Assembly: GCA_014843695.1 (NCBI GenBank)
Contig: CM026398.1
Coordinates: forward strand, 51,375,834 to 51,439,833
Length of the DNA: 64,000 bases
Reading direction: 5' to 3'
Source of the DNA: Archivesica marissinica
Taxonomy: Eukaryota; Mollusca; Bivalvia; Venerida; Vesicomyidae
Shown: one piece after another, positions 12,803-22,783 of the stretch
Layout: every line of letters begins with the position of its first letter
How positions within the stretch are numbered: position 1 is the stretch's first letter
Notes under the pieces: model-generated
What the model saw: only the letters and a program-made list of their open reading frames with translations
Told to the model about the DNA's origin: nothing
Databases searched by the model: none
Program-made: the position numbers and the translations under genes

Positions 12803-12918
12803 TTTACTCCACAATTTATGGATTATTTTGCATAACATTTATATTTCAGTTGCCAGAAAAAATGAGAGGTATTTTCTCTGATGAAAAATTCCCATTAAAA
12901 TCTCTTATTTTCTTACAG

Positions 12919-12942
12919 AAAGGAACAAAAAAAAGCAGATCT
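12919..12942 (+). other. Possible 24-nt microexon
   Basis: A strong acceptor (TCTTATTTTCTTACAG, ending 12918) is followed after 24 bases by a perfect donor GTAAGT (12943). The 24 bases read KGTKKSRS in phase 0. About 130 bp downstream, TTTCTATGTTTCAG is directly followed by GTAAGT (junction 13069/13070), which has the form of a recursive-splicing ratchet point. No parent gene was recognised on this strand, and chance is possible. Confidence 0.2.
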
Positions 12943-13278
12943 GTAAGTAGAAGGTCTAGATGTAGCCTACTTAACAGATAAGATGAAAGTTGAACACCCC
13001 AATTACCTAGATACTGTGTTGATAATCATTAATTCAATTATTCAATGCTTCCATGTTTCTATGTTTCAGGTAAGTGTGTTTGAGTTGTGCAGCATCTAGA
13101 GTTGTTTAGAGGGTGAATGAAATGGGCCAGAAGAAGCTTTGTTTGATTAGATGATAAAGGAAAAAGAAATGAAAGAAAAGAAATTGAGTCAGCGCAACTA
13201 ACTGGCTCTGAACAAATTGCTTCCAGACAGTCGGTATTTGCTGGTTACTGTTCTTGATTTAGCCCCCCTCCCATATAT

Positions 13279-13502
13279 CTTAGCTCGCTTCACACCAATG
13301 CAACCCGGGTTCGATCCTCGGACCGGGAAGTATGTGAGATAGTACGATGGTCACCAGCTCGGACAGGTGGGTTTTCTCTGTGTACTCCGGTTTCTTCCCA
13401 CACAAATGACCACATCGCTTTCATCCGCACCAACGACAGTGATTAATACAAGTTGTTTGAAATTGCTTTGCAATGGTTGTAAAATAAATAAAGTTTAAAC
13501 TT
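13279..13502 (+). repeat. SINE family A
   Basis: The 5' head is truncated: it begins within the tRNA-like region. It carries CAACCCGGGTTCGATCC (B box), GACAGGTGGGTTTTC, AGTGATTAATACAAGTTG and the tail GTAAAATAAATAAAGTTTAA. Confidence 0.9.
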
Positions 13503-13744
13503 TAATATATCTTGGGTTACGTGGACCAAATGTCAAGGTCACATTGATCTCAAATTTAAAACACCAATTCTGCTCAAAACTATTTGGGTGTACATTTTTC
13601 GATCTTTTCTATGGAACATTAAATTCTCAATGATTATGAGACGCCAAATTTTGAGACCTTTGTTCGTCTCCGAAAATAATTTCTATTTGATCTTCTGTGT
13701 TCAAGACATGGTGTAGTTTACACTGTCAAACTGCCGATGTAATG
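13503..13744. other. Possible 3' region of the minus-strand exon at 13745
   Basis: Single-copy AT-rich sequence immediately downstream (minus strand) of the candidate stop codon. No clear polyadenylation site was chosen. Confidence 0.25.
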
Positions 13745-13825
13745 CTAGGACATGTATGGATGCTTGGCTCTGGAGATTAATGTTTGACCACCATCAGTAA
13801 ATGTTGTGCCTGTAAGTTCATCTGT
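13745..13825 (-). CDS. Candidate terminal coding exon, unknown protein
   Basis: On the minus strand a textbook acceptor (GCTTTTCTCTCAG) ends at 13826. It is followed by 81 bases open in phase 0 to a TAG at 13745-13747. The 26-residue reading begins TDELTGTTFTDGG and ends RAKHPYMS. The composition looks protein-like and no repeat explains it. I do not recognise the family and could not identify upstream exons, which should lie at higher coordinates. It could be chance; an RNA read crossing the acceptor would settle it. Confidence 0.35.
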   Translation of the reverse strand, partial: TDELTGTTFTDGGQTLISRAKHPYMS

Positions 13826-13886
13826 CTGAGAGAAAAGCAAAATAAAGCACATATATATATATATATGCAAATACAGTTGAAATTGA

Positions 13887-14038
13887 TTAACCCTTAACCT
13901 GCAACTAAAGTCGCTATTAGAAACAGCATAGAGCCGGATCAGATGGCACAAACAGCATAAAACCAGATCAGACACGGCTGATCTGGATCTATGTTGTTTG
14001 CACATTCCGTCCAATTTATTCGGTAGGTTATGGGTTAA
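13887..14038. mobile_element. TTAA-flanked MITE, family 1, short copy
   Basis: TTAA-CCCTTAACCTGC at the left and GGTTATGGG-TTAA at the right form terminal inverted repeats with TTAA at both ends (13887-13890, 14035-14038). Inside are CAGATCAG and GGCTGATCTGGATCTATG, shared with copies at 20177, 25203 and 50847. TTAA duplications with ends starting CCC fit a piggyBac-type non-autonomous element (inference). Confidence 0.8.
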
Positions 14039-14600
14039 GATTTTACTGCTTAGGTATTGGAATTAATATTTGTTTGTCCGCCAGCTTGGTCCACATTCTT
14101 TACCAGCAGAGAAATGAATATCACAGAACATGTTCTCAGAGAAGGGAGCTTACTCCTACAGGACTAAATGTATTGATAAATGTAGTATGTCTCTTCATTA
14201 TTTGTGATGTTGCTAAATTAGCAAATGTTATCTGCGTAATGGTTGGTTTTATCCTTTATTTCATCCATTTTTGTTTCAAATTATTGTAAAACACATACAT
14301 CTTGTTAACAAATCCTTCCATTTGTCTGAATTAAAGGTAAAAAAATGTCTTTTAGGGCAGTAAATTTGACAGGAAAGACTTGTTGGACGTCCAATGGATA
14401 AAAAACTTGCTATGGATATTTTAAGGGCTTGTTAGAACGGAATGTTGTCAAATCTTATCCACTCTGACTTATTGGTTAGTTTACAGATTTACCCACAATG
14501 TACATGTATACAATAACTCGATGGATCTGAAGATAGGCTGAAGATTCATTTACATTGTAGATACAGCTTTGAACACAATGCATTTGTCCAGTCTGAACAT
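14039..14600. other. Spacer, nothing recognised
   Basis: AT-rich. The plus frame 14074-14289 is open but has no recognisable domain. A weak minus-strand exon-like segment ends near 14099 with GTAAAG, but I do not trust it. Confidence 0.35.
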
Positions 14601-14611
14601 GTGGTTTTACC

Positions 14612-15486
14612 CACCATGCATGTGTCCAGTCTTACCATGCAGCTTTACCCACAATGCACTTTCCCAGTCTCAATCCTGCAGCTTTACCCACAATGCACTT
14701 TCCCAGTCTCAATCCTGCAGCTTTACCCACAATGCACATTCCGAGTCTCAATCCTGCAGCTTTACCCACAATGCACTTTCCCAGTCTCAATCCTGCAGCT
14801 TTACCCACAATGCACATTCCCAGTCTCAATTCTGCAGCTTTACCCACAATGCACATTCCGAGTCTCAATCCTGCAGCTTTACCCACAATGCACATTCCCA
14901 GTCTCAATTCTGCAGCTTTACCCACAATGCACATTCCGAGTCTCAATCCTGCAGCTTTACCCACAATGCACATTCCCAGTGTAAATCCTGCAGCTTTACC
15001 CACAATGCACTTTCCCAGTCTCAACCCTGCAGCTTTACCCACAATGCACTTTTCCAGTCTCAATCCTGCAGCTTTACCCACAATGCACATTCCGAGTCTC
15101 AATCCTGCAGCTTTACCCACAATGCACATTCCGAGTCTCAACCCTGCAGCTTTACCCACAATGCACTTTCCGAGTCTCAATACTGCAGCTTTACCCACAA
15201 TGCACTTTCCCAGTCTCAACCCTGCAGCTTTACCCACAATGCACTTTCCCAGTCACAATCCTGCAGCTTTACCCACAATGCACTTTCCCAGTCTCAATCC
15301 TGCAGCTTTACCCACAATGCACTTTCCCAGTCTCAATCCTGCAGCTTTACCCACAATGCACTTTCCCAGTCTCAATCCTGCAGCTATACCCACAATGCAT
15401 TGTCCCAGTCTCAATTCTGCAGCTTTATCCACCATGCATGTGTCCAGTCTTACCATGCAGCTTTACCCACAATGCACTTGCCCAGT
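14612..15486. repeat. 39-bp tandem repeat, about 21 copies
   Basis: The unit is CAGTCTCAATCCTGCAGCTT followed by TACCCACAATGCACTTTCC, with a PstI site (CTGCAG) in nearly all copies. Since 39 is 13 codons, all three plus frames and at least one minus frame stay open for hundreds of codons with 13-residue repeats. It grades into degenerate relatives (TACCCACAATGCAC) up to about 15700. Confidence 0.96.
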
Positions 15487-15721
15487 ATAATACCCACATC
15501 ATATACACATTCTATCTGAAACTGCAGTTTTACCCCTAATGTTTGTGTTTAGTGGAAGGCATCAACATTACCCACAATGCACACCTCCGGTCTAAGCCGT
15601 GCAGTTTCACCCATATTACACTTGTTACGACTTGTACAGTATGACCACACACCATAGTTTGCCCATAATGCATGATGTCCAGACTGGAACGAGCATATTT
15701 GTCCACTGAATGAACAAGTTT

Positions 15722-15958
15722 CTATTAGTAGTTTATTTTATGCAAAAAATCTTTTAGCACGATTGTGAAACAAGTTCTTACAACTTATATTAAACACTCT
15801 TTAGACCTCATTCCTGATGGAATCCATCGCCACGAGGGAGTGAGAAGAGGCAATGTGAAATTTAAATACCTTGTCTAAGGGCACAAGAGTAATGTTTACA
15901 GCTGGGCTCAAACTCCGGGCCTTTCACACCTGACGCGAGCGCGCTATCACGACTTCCA
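15722..15958 (-). repeat. SINE family C
   Basis: The minus-strand copy reads from GTGGAAGTCGTGATAGCGCG (A box) through a B-box-like GGAGTTTGAGCCCAGC, the TCTTCTCACTCCCTCGTGGC core and the tail. Nearly full length. Confidence 0.87.
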
Positions 15959-16904
15959 CCATTTCTATTAGCTTTAGCCACCATGCAGTCACTGAAACTT
16001 ACCAACTTTATTATTCATTTGGAACACCTTACCCAAAGCGCTGTTGGTCCACATTTACCCAGCGTGCACTTGTTTAGATTGCCTGTGAACTCTTCCTTCA
16101 GGTTATATGAGACATTGGTCAAGTGGAGAAATGGTTTCGGGGGGGGGGGGACCACACACAAAGCTTAGTGCCATTTTATGAAGCTTTATGGCTGAAAAAT
16201 GACATTTCATGGATAATTGCTTATCACTGGGTAAACAGAACTGTGAATTCAGACAGGTCACCCCCTTAATTAAGATAAGGGATAATTGGCTATGATTTGA
16301 TGATTTAGACCAATCTTGTCCTCATCAGTTTTATCTCAGAGGGCTTATCACTTAATGTGGCAATTTTGGAATGTAAAACTTTGCTTTCATTTTTTGTATG
16401 CAATAGTCTTTAATGTTTTTTGATTTTATTCTATGCCTCTGTTCATCATGGGAAAATGCTACACTGACCTTTGTTAAATAACATCAAAGTGATAATAGGT
16501 GACTTTATTGGTTGTTTCTAAAGAAGACTTGAAATCATTGAAACTAATAATCTAACAAAAGTTGTTTTTGTCCTATGTGGTAAACTTAATACGACTGATT
16601 GGCCCAAATTGATTTCGAATTGTCAATTATGGTTTTACTTTTTGTTCATTAGCATGAAACGAAGTAGCGATTTTATTATTTTACTTGATCAAAGTCTCTT
16701 GTACGTTTTCCTAAGCAAATTCAATTATGCGCAGATTACCATTAGAGATAGTGTTCAAGTAACCGCGGAGAATTACTGCTTATGAAGTAAGAAAAATCGT
16801 AAAAGTCGAATTAGCGATCAGTGAAATGTGGAAGTCTTGAAAAGATTCAGTAACATTGTAAAAGGACTTAGTAGCATTATTGCTTAGATTTTGTTTGTCT
16901 GTAA
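15959..16904. other. Spacer, nothing recognised
   Basis: Includes a run of 11 G at about 16140-16150 and AT-rich single-copy sequence. The plus frame 15983-16168 runs through the G run and is not convincing. Confidence 0.4.
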
Positions 16905-17003
16905 ATTTATTTTATCATCACTTACCGGTTGCCCATATGAGCGACGGGCAGTTTACCGTACATCTTTCCTGAGCAGGCTCCAGCCATTAACCACTACTTC
17001 AAA
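16905..17003 (-). repeat. Chimeric SINE fragment (family D body with family B tail)
   Basis: In the minus direction a family D body piece (CAGCCTGCTC region, reverse of GAGCAGGCTCCAGCC) runs directly into GTCGCTCATATGGGCAACCGG, the tail of family B. The same join occurs at about 47950-47990. This points to a real subfamily with a shared 3' tail rather than two chance neighbours. Confidence 0.65.
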
Positions 17004-17057
17004 ATGTTAATGGGGGAACACCCAGACTCCTCTAGCAAAATCAATGTATTAGTCTGG

Positions 17058-17095
17058 CCTACAAATTCAAAATCGCTAGCTACGCCCCTGACAGG
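17058..17095 (-). mobile_element. Solo terminus resembling a hAT-like MITE end
   Basis: The minus strand reads CAGGGGCGTAGCTAGCGATT. Similar termini (CAGGACCGTAGCCAGC, and CAGGCCCATACGTAGC on the opposite strand) bound the element at 19649-20049. The start CAGGG is typical of hAT ends. Only one end is recognisable here. Confidence 0.35.
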
Positions 17096-17261
17096 TGTGC
17101 TGTAAACAGAAGTGCACAATGCTGTGCCGAACCATACATGCTGCAGTGAAAAATATATTAGGACATATCCACTATACAATTCTGCAGGTAGAAGTGATAT
17201 AAAAAGGTATATAGGAAACAAAGTTCTAAACTTTGTGTGAACATTTATTACAAAGGGGTGG

Positions 17262-17518
17262 CCTAGTGGTTACGGTCGTTGACTTCAAATCACTTAACCC
17301 CTCACTGCTGTAGGTTCAAATCCCACTGGGGATGTTAAATTTATTCATGTGAGGAAGCTATCCAGCTGACTTGCGGATGTCGGTTCTACCTGAGTGCCTG
17401 TCCGTGCCTGAAATATGTCTCGCAGGGTCAGCCGGGGTCTTCTTCCGCCAATAATAGCTGAAGAGTCGCTATATGACCTAAGCTGTTTGTGCGACATTCG
17501 ACCTCCCAAACAAACAAC
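17262..17518 (+). repeat. SINE family E
   Basis: The tRNA-like head GTGGCCTAGTGGTTACGG (A box) with GTAGGTTCAAATCCCAC (B box) is followed by GAGGAAGCTATCCAGCTGAC, GGGTCTTCTTCCGCC and a TTGTGCGACATT...CAAACAAACAAC tail. A second copy lies at 51687-51908. Confidence 0.88.
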
Positions 17519-17526
17519 AATGATGG

Positions 17527-17781
17527 CTGTCCGATTAGCGCAGTGGTTAGCGCGCTCGCTTCTCACCACCATGCAACCCGGGTTCGATCCTCGAACCGGG
17601 AAGTATGTGAGATGGTACGGTGGTGGTCACCAGATCGGACAGGTGGGTTTTCTCCGGGTACTCCGGTTTCCTCCCACAAGAATGACCACATTACGCTTTC
17701 ATCCGCGCGCGCCAACGAGAGTGATTAATATAAGTTGTTAGAACTTGCTTCGCAATCGTAAAATAAATAAAGTTTAAATAA
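17527..17781 (+). repeat. SINE family A, best full-length copy
   Basis: It runs from CGATTAGCGCAGTGGTTAGC (A box) through AACCCGGGTTCGATCCTCG (B box), GATCGGACAGGTGGG, CGAGAGTGATTAATATAAG and an AAATAAATAAAGTT tail. It is the reference used here for other copies. It abuts family E upstream and family D downstream, making a SINE cluster. Confidence 0.93.
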
Positions 17782-17808
17782 CAATGATTACAAAGGTTAA
17801 TAAGAAAG

Positions 17809-18075
17809 AGTCCGCCTCCATGGTCGAGTGGTTAAGGTCGCTGACTTGTATACCACTGTAACCTATCATCACTGATAGACCGCTCAGACGTGTCTCATTT
17901 ATATGAAAAAGTTGGCAGTTTCTTACGGAGGTTGGTGCACCCAAGTACTGGTTAACCGCTGGAGCCTGCCCAGGAAACGTGTTGTTAAGTAAACTGCCTG
18001 CCGGCGATATAGCCCGAAATGGTGCTGATGCAGGCATAAAACCCGAAATATAACATATAATATAACATAATAAGA
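17809..18075 (+). repeat. SINE family D
   Basis: The head TCGAGTGGTTAAGGTCGCTG resembles class II (Ser/Leu-type) tRNAs. The body contains GTTGGTGCACCCAAGTACTG, GGAGCCTGCCCAGGAAACG and GGTGCTGATGCAGGC, and it ends in an AACATAATA-rich tail. The B-box region is degraded here. Confidence 0.9.
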
Positions 18076-19085
18076 AGGAAGTAAGAAGAAAGTAAAAAGG
18101 CATACAATAGTCTTATTAATGAAAAGATAGTAATTTGTACTTGGTTGTAAACGTTTGGTGTAAACTCCTCTATGTAAGGGGAAAAGCGACATGTCTGAGG
18201 GAGAGGTGACACGACCAGTAGACATAAAATGATAGGCAGCTTTTGGAGACCTCATGACCTAGCTTTCACGAAAAAGAACTAGGCCATATCGAAATGGTTT
18301 TTTTATTACTGTCAGAAAATGCCATTAAATTTTGAAAGGACTGTGTTTACATTCTCTTCTGTCTGCAAGTAAACAAGGATGTGTCACAGAAGTGCATTAC
18401 TGATTGTCTGTGTCACCTGTCAATCATAGGTGATTGTGGGATAGATCAGTGTAGTCAGTAGAATGACTTTCAATCACTTGTAGGACCATGATTGCCAGTT
18501 TGAAATCTTAGCCCCCAAACCACTATAGGAAGTCGCGTATCATTGACAGACTTGGTGAACGTTTTTGGTTTCGAATTTGTACAACAGTTGAAAGTTGTAA
18601 AACTGACAATGGCATTACAGTTTGACATATTTGCATATTTAATAAAGACAATACTTTATTTAGACTGAAGATTACTTATATTGTTTAGTTACATACAGCG
18701 ATGTTTGACATTTCTGCAAGACAGCTGTCACAGGTCAATGTCTGTGTTCATGTTTTGATCATATACAATTACAAATTTAGTATTATTATGTTTGTTTTCA
18801 GCTATTTTTCCAATTTGTTTGGCTTTTGTCATTTAACGGTTCATAGAAAAATCAAGTGCGTAATTACATAAACACTATGTTGATAGCACCACATTTAGAC
18901 CTTTACAGATAATTATTATCAACTGGTAATCATTTCTTAGGTCATGATTTTTCAATTTGACAAGTTTTAGACAACTTTTAATAAAAATTAATGAGAAAGT
19001 GTGGAATTCATAACCCAAGCCAAAGTTTTACTTTGTGTATATAGAACAACGTTCAGTGGGGGACTAATTACACAGTAGCCCAATT
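18076..19085. other. Spacer, nothing recognised
   Basis: One kilobase of AT-rich single-copy DNA. Minus frames at 17774-18255 are read-through of the family D SINE. No exon or RNA was supported. Confidence 0.4.
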
Positions 19086-19086
19086 A

Positions 19087-19588
19087 TGCTGCCTGATTAG
19101 CACAGTGGCTAGTATGCTCGCTTCTCACCAATGCATCACGGGTTCGATCCTCAGAAGGGGAAGTAGGTTAGATATCGTATACCCCCGTTTAAACGCCCCC
19201 GGGGGTGATGCAATTTGCGATAAATTATATGCAAAGTATATCTGGGACTCCTTTAAATGCCCCCCTTTCTTCATACCTCTTGACATCGACACAGACCACT
19301 GTGTTTCTAGCAGTACAGACTATGATAGCAGCGGGCACTGAGGGGAGAATTATTTTGTTTTGCTTCAAAATTGGGGGGGTGTTTATTAGGGAGGGGACGT
19401 TTAAACGGGGGTATACGGTAGTAGGGTTGTTGCCAGATTGGATTGGACAAGTGGGATTTCTCTGGGTACTCTGGATTCCTCCAACACGAATGAATGACCA
19501 CATATTTATAAGCTTTCATCTGCGCTGATCATTGGATATAAGTTATTAAAGCTTGTTTCGCGGTCGTTGTAAAAATAACGTTTATACA
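19087..19588 (+). repeat. SINE family A, split by a MITE
   Basis: The head (GATTAGCACAGTGGCTAG and GGGTTCGATCCTC) runs to about 19174. The body and tail (GGACAAGTGGGATTTCTCTG to TTGTAAAAATAACG) resume at about 19419. The insertion is the TA-flanked element at 19175-19418. Confidence 0.87.
19175..19418. mobile_element. TA-flanked MITE nested in a SINE, 244 bp
   Basis: The ends are inverted repeats of about 26 bp: CGTATACCCCCGTTTAAACG at 19176-19195 and its reverse complement at 19398-19417. TA lies directly outside both ends (19173-19174, 19419-19420). No open frame of use. The superfamily is uncertain; TA duplication fits Tc1/mariner-type mobilisation. Confidence 0.85.
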
Positions 19589-19648
19589 GTATCCCAAATA
19601 GGGAGTTCAGAATTTCCCGGGTTGGTGTGATCATTCATCCCGTAACTA

Positions 19649-20049
19649 CTCAGGACCGTAGCCAGCTTTTTAATGGGGGGTCGTTTCGAGGTCCAGAAGG
19701 GACTTCGAAATCCCGAATGGACCGAGGCCGCTAGGGGGTCCCGTTGGCCGCCTGAAACTTTTGAAATCTAGATTGTTTGAAATGTCATATCCTGCATTCT
19801 GGGCAATGACCAAGCACATAGTACAGCATAATTATTTGATGTTTAAATGTGTACATACTTATAAAACGACAGCATATAGAGAAAGTTCAGAGAAAGCCTC
19901 TTATAAACTATTCCCAGGTGTTGCTTGCATCAATATTATTATAGTAACTGTGTAAAGATTCTGATAGAGTGCATGAAAAAGTGGACCTCTGGGAATTATG
20001 AGGGGGGGACATCTGACCACTCCGACCCCCTAGCTACGTATGGGCCTGC
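19649..20049. mobile_element. Putative hAT-like MITE
   Basis: Left end CAGGACCGTAGCCAGC; right end, read in reverse complement, CAGGCCCATACGTAGC, followed by similar G/C-rich bases (GGGGGTC on both sides). The interior has no transposase. A clean 8-bp duplication is not visible, so the boundaries are tentative. Confidence 0.45.
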
Positions 20050-20176
20050 TGCTATGGCAGATATTTCAAAAATAATACATCACAGATGTTATTGAGCTAT
20101 CTACTGTAGTACACTCTTTCCAACTTTGAAAATCAGCAAGTCAATGTGTTCTTTTTATCTGTTCTGTAATCGTTAA

Positions 20177-20415
20177 CTCTTTCAGCGCCGAATAAATTCA
20201 GAGGATGTGCAAACAACACAGATCCAGATCAGCCGCGGCGTAGCGCCGCGTCTGATCAGGATCTATGTTGTTTGCTATTCGGACAGGTGCTTCAGCTCCA
20301 CTGTCTGAAGAGCAATCAGCATATAGCCTGATCAGATGGCATGTTCTGTTCTGTCCGATCGGGTTCTCTACTTTTTTTACAAAGTCGCTTTTATGCGACA
20401 TTGGCGGTGAAAGAG
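20177..20415. mobile_element. TTAA-flanked MITE, family 1
   Basis: TTAA at 20173-20176 and 20416-20419; ends CTCTTTCAGCGCC and the reverse complement of GGCGGTGAAAGAG. The interior has CAAACAACACAGATCCAGATC and a second AGCCTGATCAGATGGC segment, plus the small hairpin CGGCGTAGCGCCG. Confidence 0.82.
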
Positions 20416-20552
20416 TTAAAGACATGGGATTATAAAAGCAGGCCATGAAAATACTTGAAGAGATTATCCTACTTATCCTAATTTCATTCAAAACTTTCAG
20501 GCCAGACATTAATCTCTATAATTCCAGGAAATATGGGAAATTCAAACTTTTA

Positions 20553-21277
20553 AAGATGTATTTTTGGGCTGCTGTATTTGGGGGTTATGAAACATTTAAA
20601 GATGTACAGACGGATCTGTAGTGCAGTGGTAACACGCTGGACTGGTATTCCAGGGATCGCAGGTTCCCCCGTCTGACCCTAATAAAATTAACAGTCTTTC
20701 AGATGGGACGTTAAACCGAGGTCTCGTGTCGGTGCTTTACACCGTGCACGTAAAAGAACCAGAGGAGATTCTGGAATGGGTCTCTGTCTGTATCATGCAC
20801 TATCCTCCAAAAATCTAAAATGACTAATCTCTTCAGGAGGTGTCGCTCATATGGGCAACCGGTAGAGAGATAAATAAACGTAAAACACACAAATTTAAAG
20901 ATTTCCGGGCTGCTGTATTTGGGGGTTATGAAACATTTAAAGATGTATTTCCAGGCTTCTCTGTATTTGGGGGTTATGAAACATTTAAAGATGTATTTCC
21001 AGGCTTCTCTGTATTTGGGGGTTATGAAACATTTAAAGATGTATTTCCAGGCTTCTCTGTATTTGGGGGTTATGAAACTTTTAAAGATGTATTTCCAGGC
21101 TTCTCTGTATTTGGGGGTTATGAAACATTTAAAGATGTATTTCCGGGCTGCTGTATTTGGGGGTTATGAAACATTTAAAGATGTATTTCCGGGCTGCTGT
21201 ATTTGGGGGTTATGAAACATTTAAAGATGTATTTCCGGGCAGCTGTATTTGGGGGTTATGAAACTTTTTAAAGATGT
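20553..21277 (+). repeat. 46/48-bp tandem array, interrupted by a SINE
   Basis: The unit is TGTATTTGGGGGTTATGAAA followed by CATTTAAAGATGTATTTCCRGGCT. Forms with GGCTTCTCTG are 48 bp and forms with GGCTGCTG are 46 bp. One copy lies left of the SINE at 20608-20894 and about eight lie to the right. Open frames here are repeat artefacts. Confidence 0.93.
20607..20895 (+). repeat. SINE family B, inserted in a tandem array
   Basis: Complete copy (ATCTGTAGTGCAGTGGTAAC to AAATAAACGTAAAACACAC). It is flanked by ATTTAAAGAT of the array unit on both sides, the likely target duplication. The B box is damaged (a deletion just after CGCAGGTTC). Confidence 0.9.
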
Positions 21278-21626
21278 ATTTCTATGGTACTCATTTAGTA
21301 TTGCAAAAGATATTTGGGATAGAGGAAATAAATATTGATATTTACCACATATTGCATCTATAAGATGGTTTGGTTTAAAATTGGAAATAAACAATCATTT
21401 AGTTTCACCATTAAAAATATATAAAGGGGAGCTAATTCAAAAATCATTTAGTAGTTGATTTTCAAAGGAATAGGAGACGAATTTCATTATTTATTAGAAT
21501 ACATAGTAGTTCCTTATTATAGAAAATAATAAAGATTGATCAACAGTATATTCTTTAGGATACCAAATAATATGTATTATGAACAACTTATGAATGTTAA
21601 AACTAATAATATCACTGAATAAACAG

Positions 21627-21914
21627 ACAGATCTGTAGTCCAGTGGTTAACACGCTGGACTGGTAATCCAGGGATCGCAGGTTCGATCCCCCGTCTGACC
21701 CTAATAAAATTAACAGTCTTTCAGATGGGACGTTAAACCGAGGTCTCGTGTCGGTGCTTTACACCGTGTATGTAAAAGAACCAGAGGAGACTTTGGAATG
21801 GGTCTCTGTCTGTATCATGCACTATCCTCCAAAAATCTAAAATTACTAATATCTTCAGGAGGCGTCGCTCAAATGGGCAACCGGTAGCGACAATAAATAA
21901 ACGTAAAACACACA
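21627..21914 (+). repeat. SINE family B, full-length
   Basis: Best family B copy. The A box is AGTCCAGTGGTTAACACGC and the B box GCAGGTTCGATCCCC. The anticodon-type loop between CTGGA and TCCAG reads CTGGTAA. The flanks CACTGAATA (left) and GACTGAATA (right) look like a target duplication. The minus frame 21733-21954 is not a gene. Confidence 0.93.
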
Positions 21915-21970
21915 TGACTGAATACAGAAAATATTGTGAATTATTAAACAACATAATGTATCTGTTTTAA

Positions 21971-22203
21971 CCCTTTCAACACCACAGACCTTTAAATAGG
22001 CTTACAAAAAGTGTAGATCCAGATGAGCCGGCTCATGACGAGCCGTCTCATCAGGATCTGCACTTTTTGCCAGTGATATGACTATTTTTAGACATAATTA
22101 CCCATTTTGATAAATGAACTGGTCCAAATGTAATGTTCTTATTAATTTATTGGTCTAAAAATATCATGGACCAGTCCATGTGAGTTACTTGGTGTTGAAT
22201 GCG
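21971..22203 (+). mobile_element. TTAA-flanked MITE, family 2
   Basis: TTAA at 21967-21970 and 22204-22207. Starts CCCTTTCAACACCACAGACC and ends with the bases of GGTGTTGAATGC. It contains a near-perfect 66-bp palindrome centred on CTCATGACGAG. Other copies are at 24966 (inverted), 25446 (partial), 44468 (interrupted), 49216 and 62711 (partial). Confidence 0.87.
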
Positions 22204-22282
22204 TTAATAATAGTGTATGCGGGTATTTGGTAGTGACATTCTCTAGCATACACGTTTATCATGTAATGAATATTTGGATGTT

Positions 22283-22437
22283 TAACCTTTGGCACGCTGT
22301 AAGCGAAATGAGCAGATAACAAATGTGTAATTGGGCCGATTTGAATGAAATGTCACAAGCCCTACTTTCTAGGAAAAATAAGGAAAATATTACACATTTG
22401 TTATCTGCTCATTTCGCCTACAGTGTGCTAGGGGTTA
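22283..22437. mobile_element. Hairpin MITE, 155 bp
   Basis: Two arms of about 48 bp (22283-22330 and 22390-22437) are nearly perfect reverse complements. They share GAGCAGATAACAAATGTGTA and its complement. Flanks read TTTAACC and GGTTACT, a TTAA-like or TA target. The transcript would fold into one long hairpin. Confidence 0.85.
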
Positions 22438-22544
22438 CTAAGTAAATAACTGCGTGTGCCTTGGTTTTATGCATGTTTCTGTAATGTTACGATTTTCCTT
22501 CATATTCATATGTATGCATGTTTTGAGTGAAATAACTGTGTATT

Positions 22545-22783
22545 AAGTTTATTCAAATTTATTTTAGCTCGATTGCGAAACAAGTTCTTATAACTTATAT
22601 TAATCACTCTCGAGACATTACTCCTGATGGAATCCATTGCCATGAGGGAGAGCGAAGAGGCAATGTCCAATTTAAATGCCTTGCTTGCTTAAGGGCAAAA
22701 TCGTAATGGCTAGAGCTGGGCGCGAACTCCGGGCCATTTGCACCTGAAGCGAACTGCGTACCAGTACGCTATCACGACTTCCA
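22545..22783 (-). repeat. SINE family C, full-length
   Basis: Minus-strand copy: GTGGAAGTCGTGATAGCG head, B-box region GGAGTTCGCGCCCAGC, TCTTCGCTCTCCCTCATGGC core, tail to AAATAAATTTGAATAAAC. Confidence 0.9.

Noticed and set aside
12560..12838. Poly-leucine protein
   Set aside because: (TAG/CAG)n microsatellite read backwards.
14569..15519. Plus frames of 316 and 278 codons and a 201-codon minus frame
   Set aside because: 39-bp array; several frames are open at once with 13-residue repeats.
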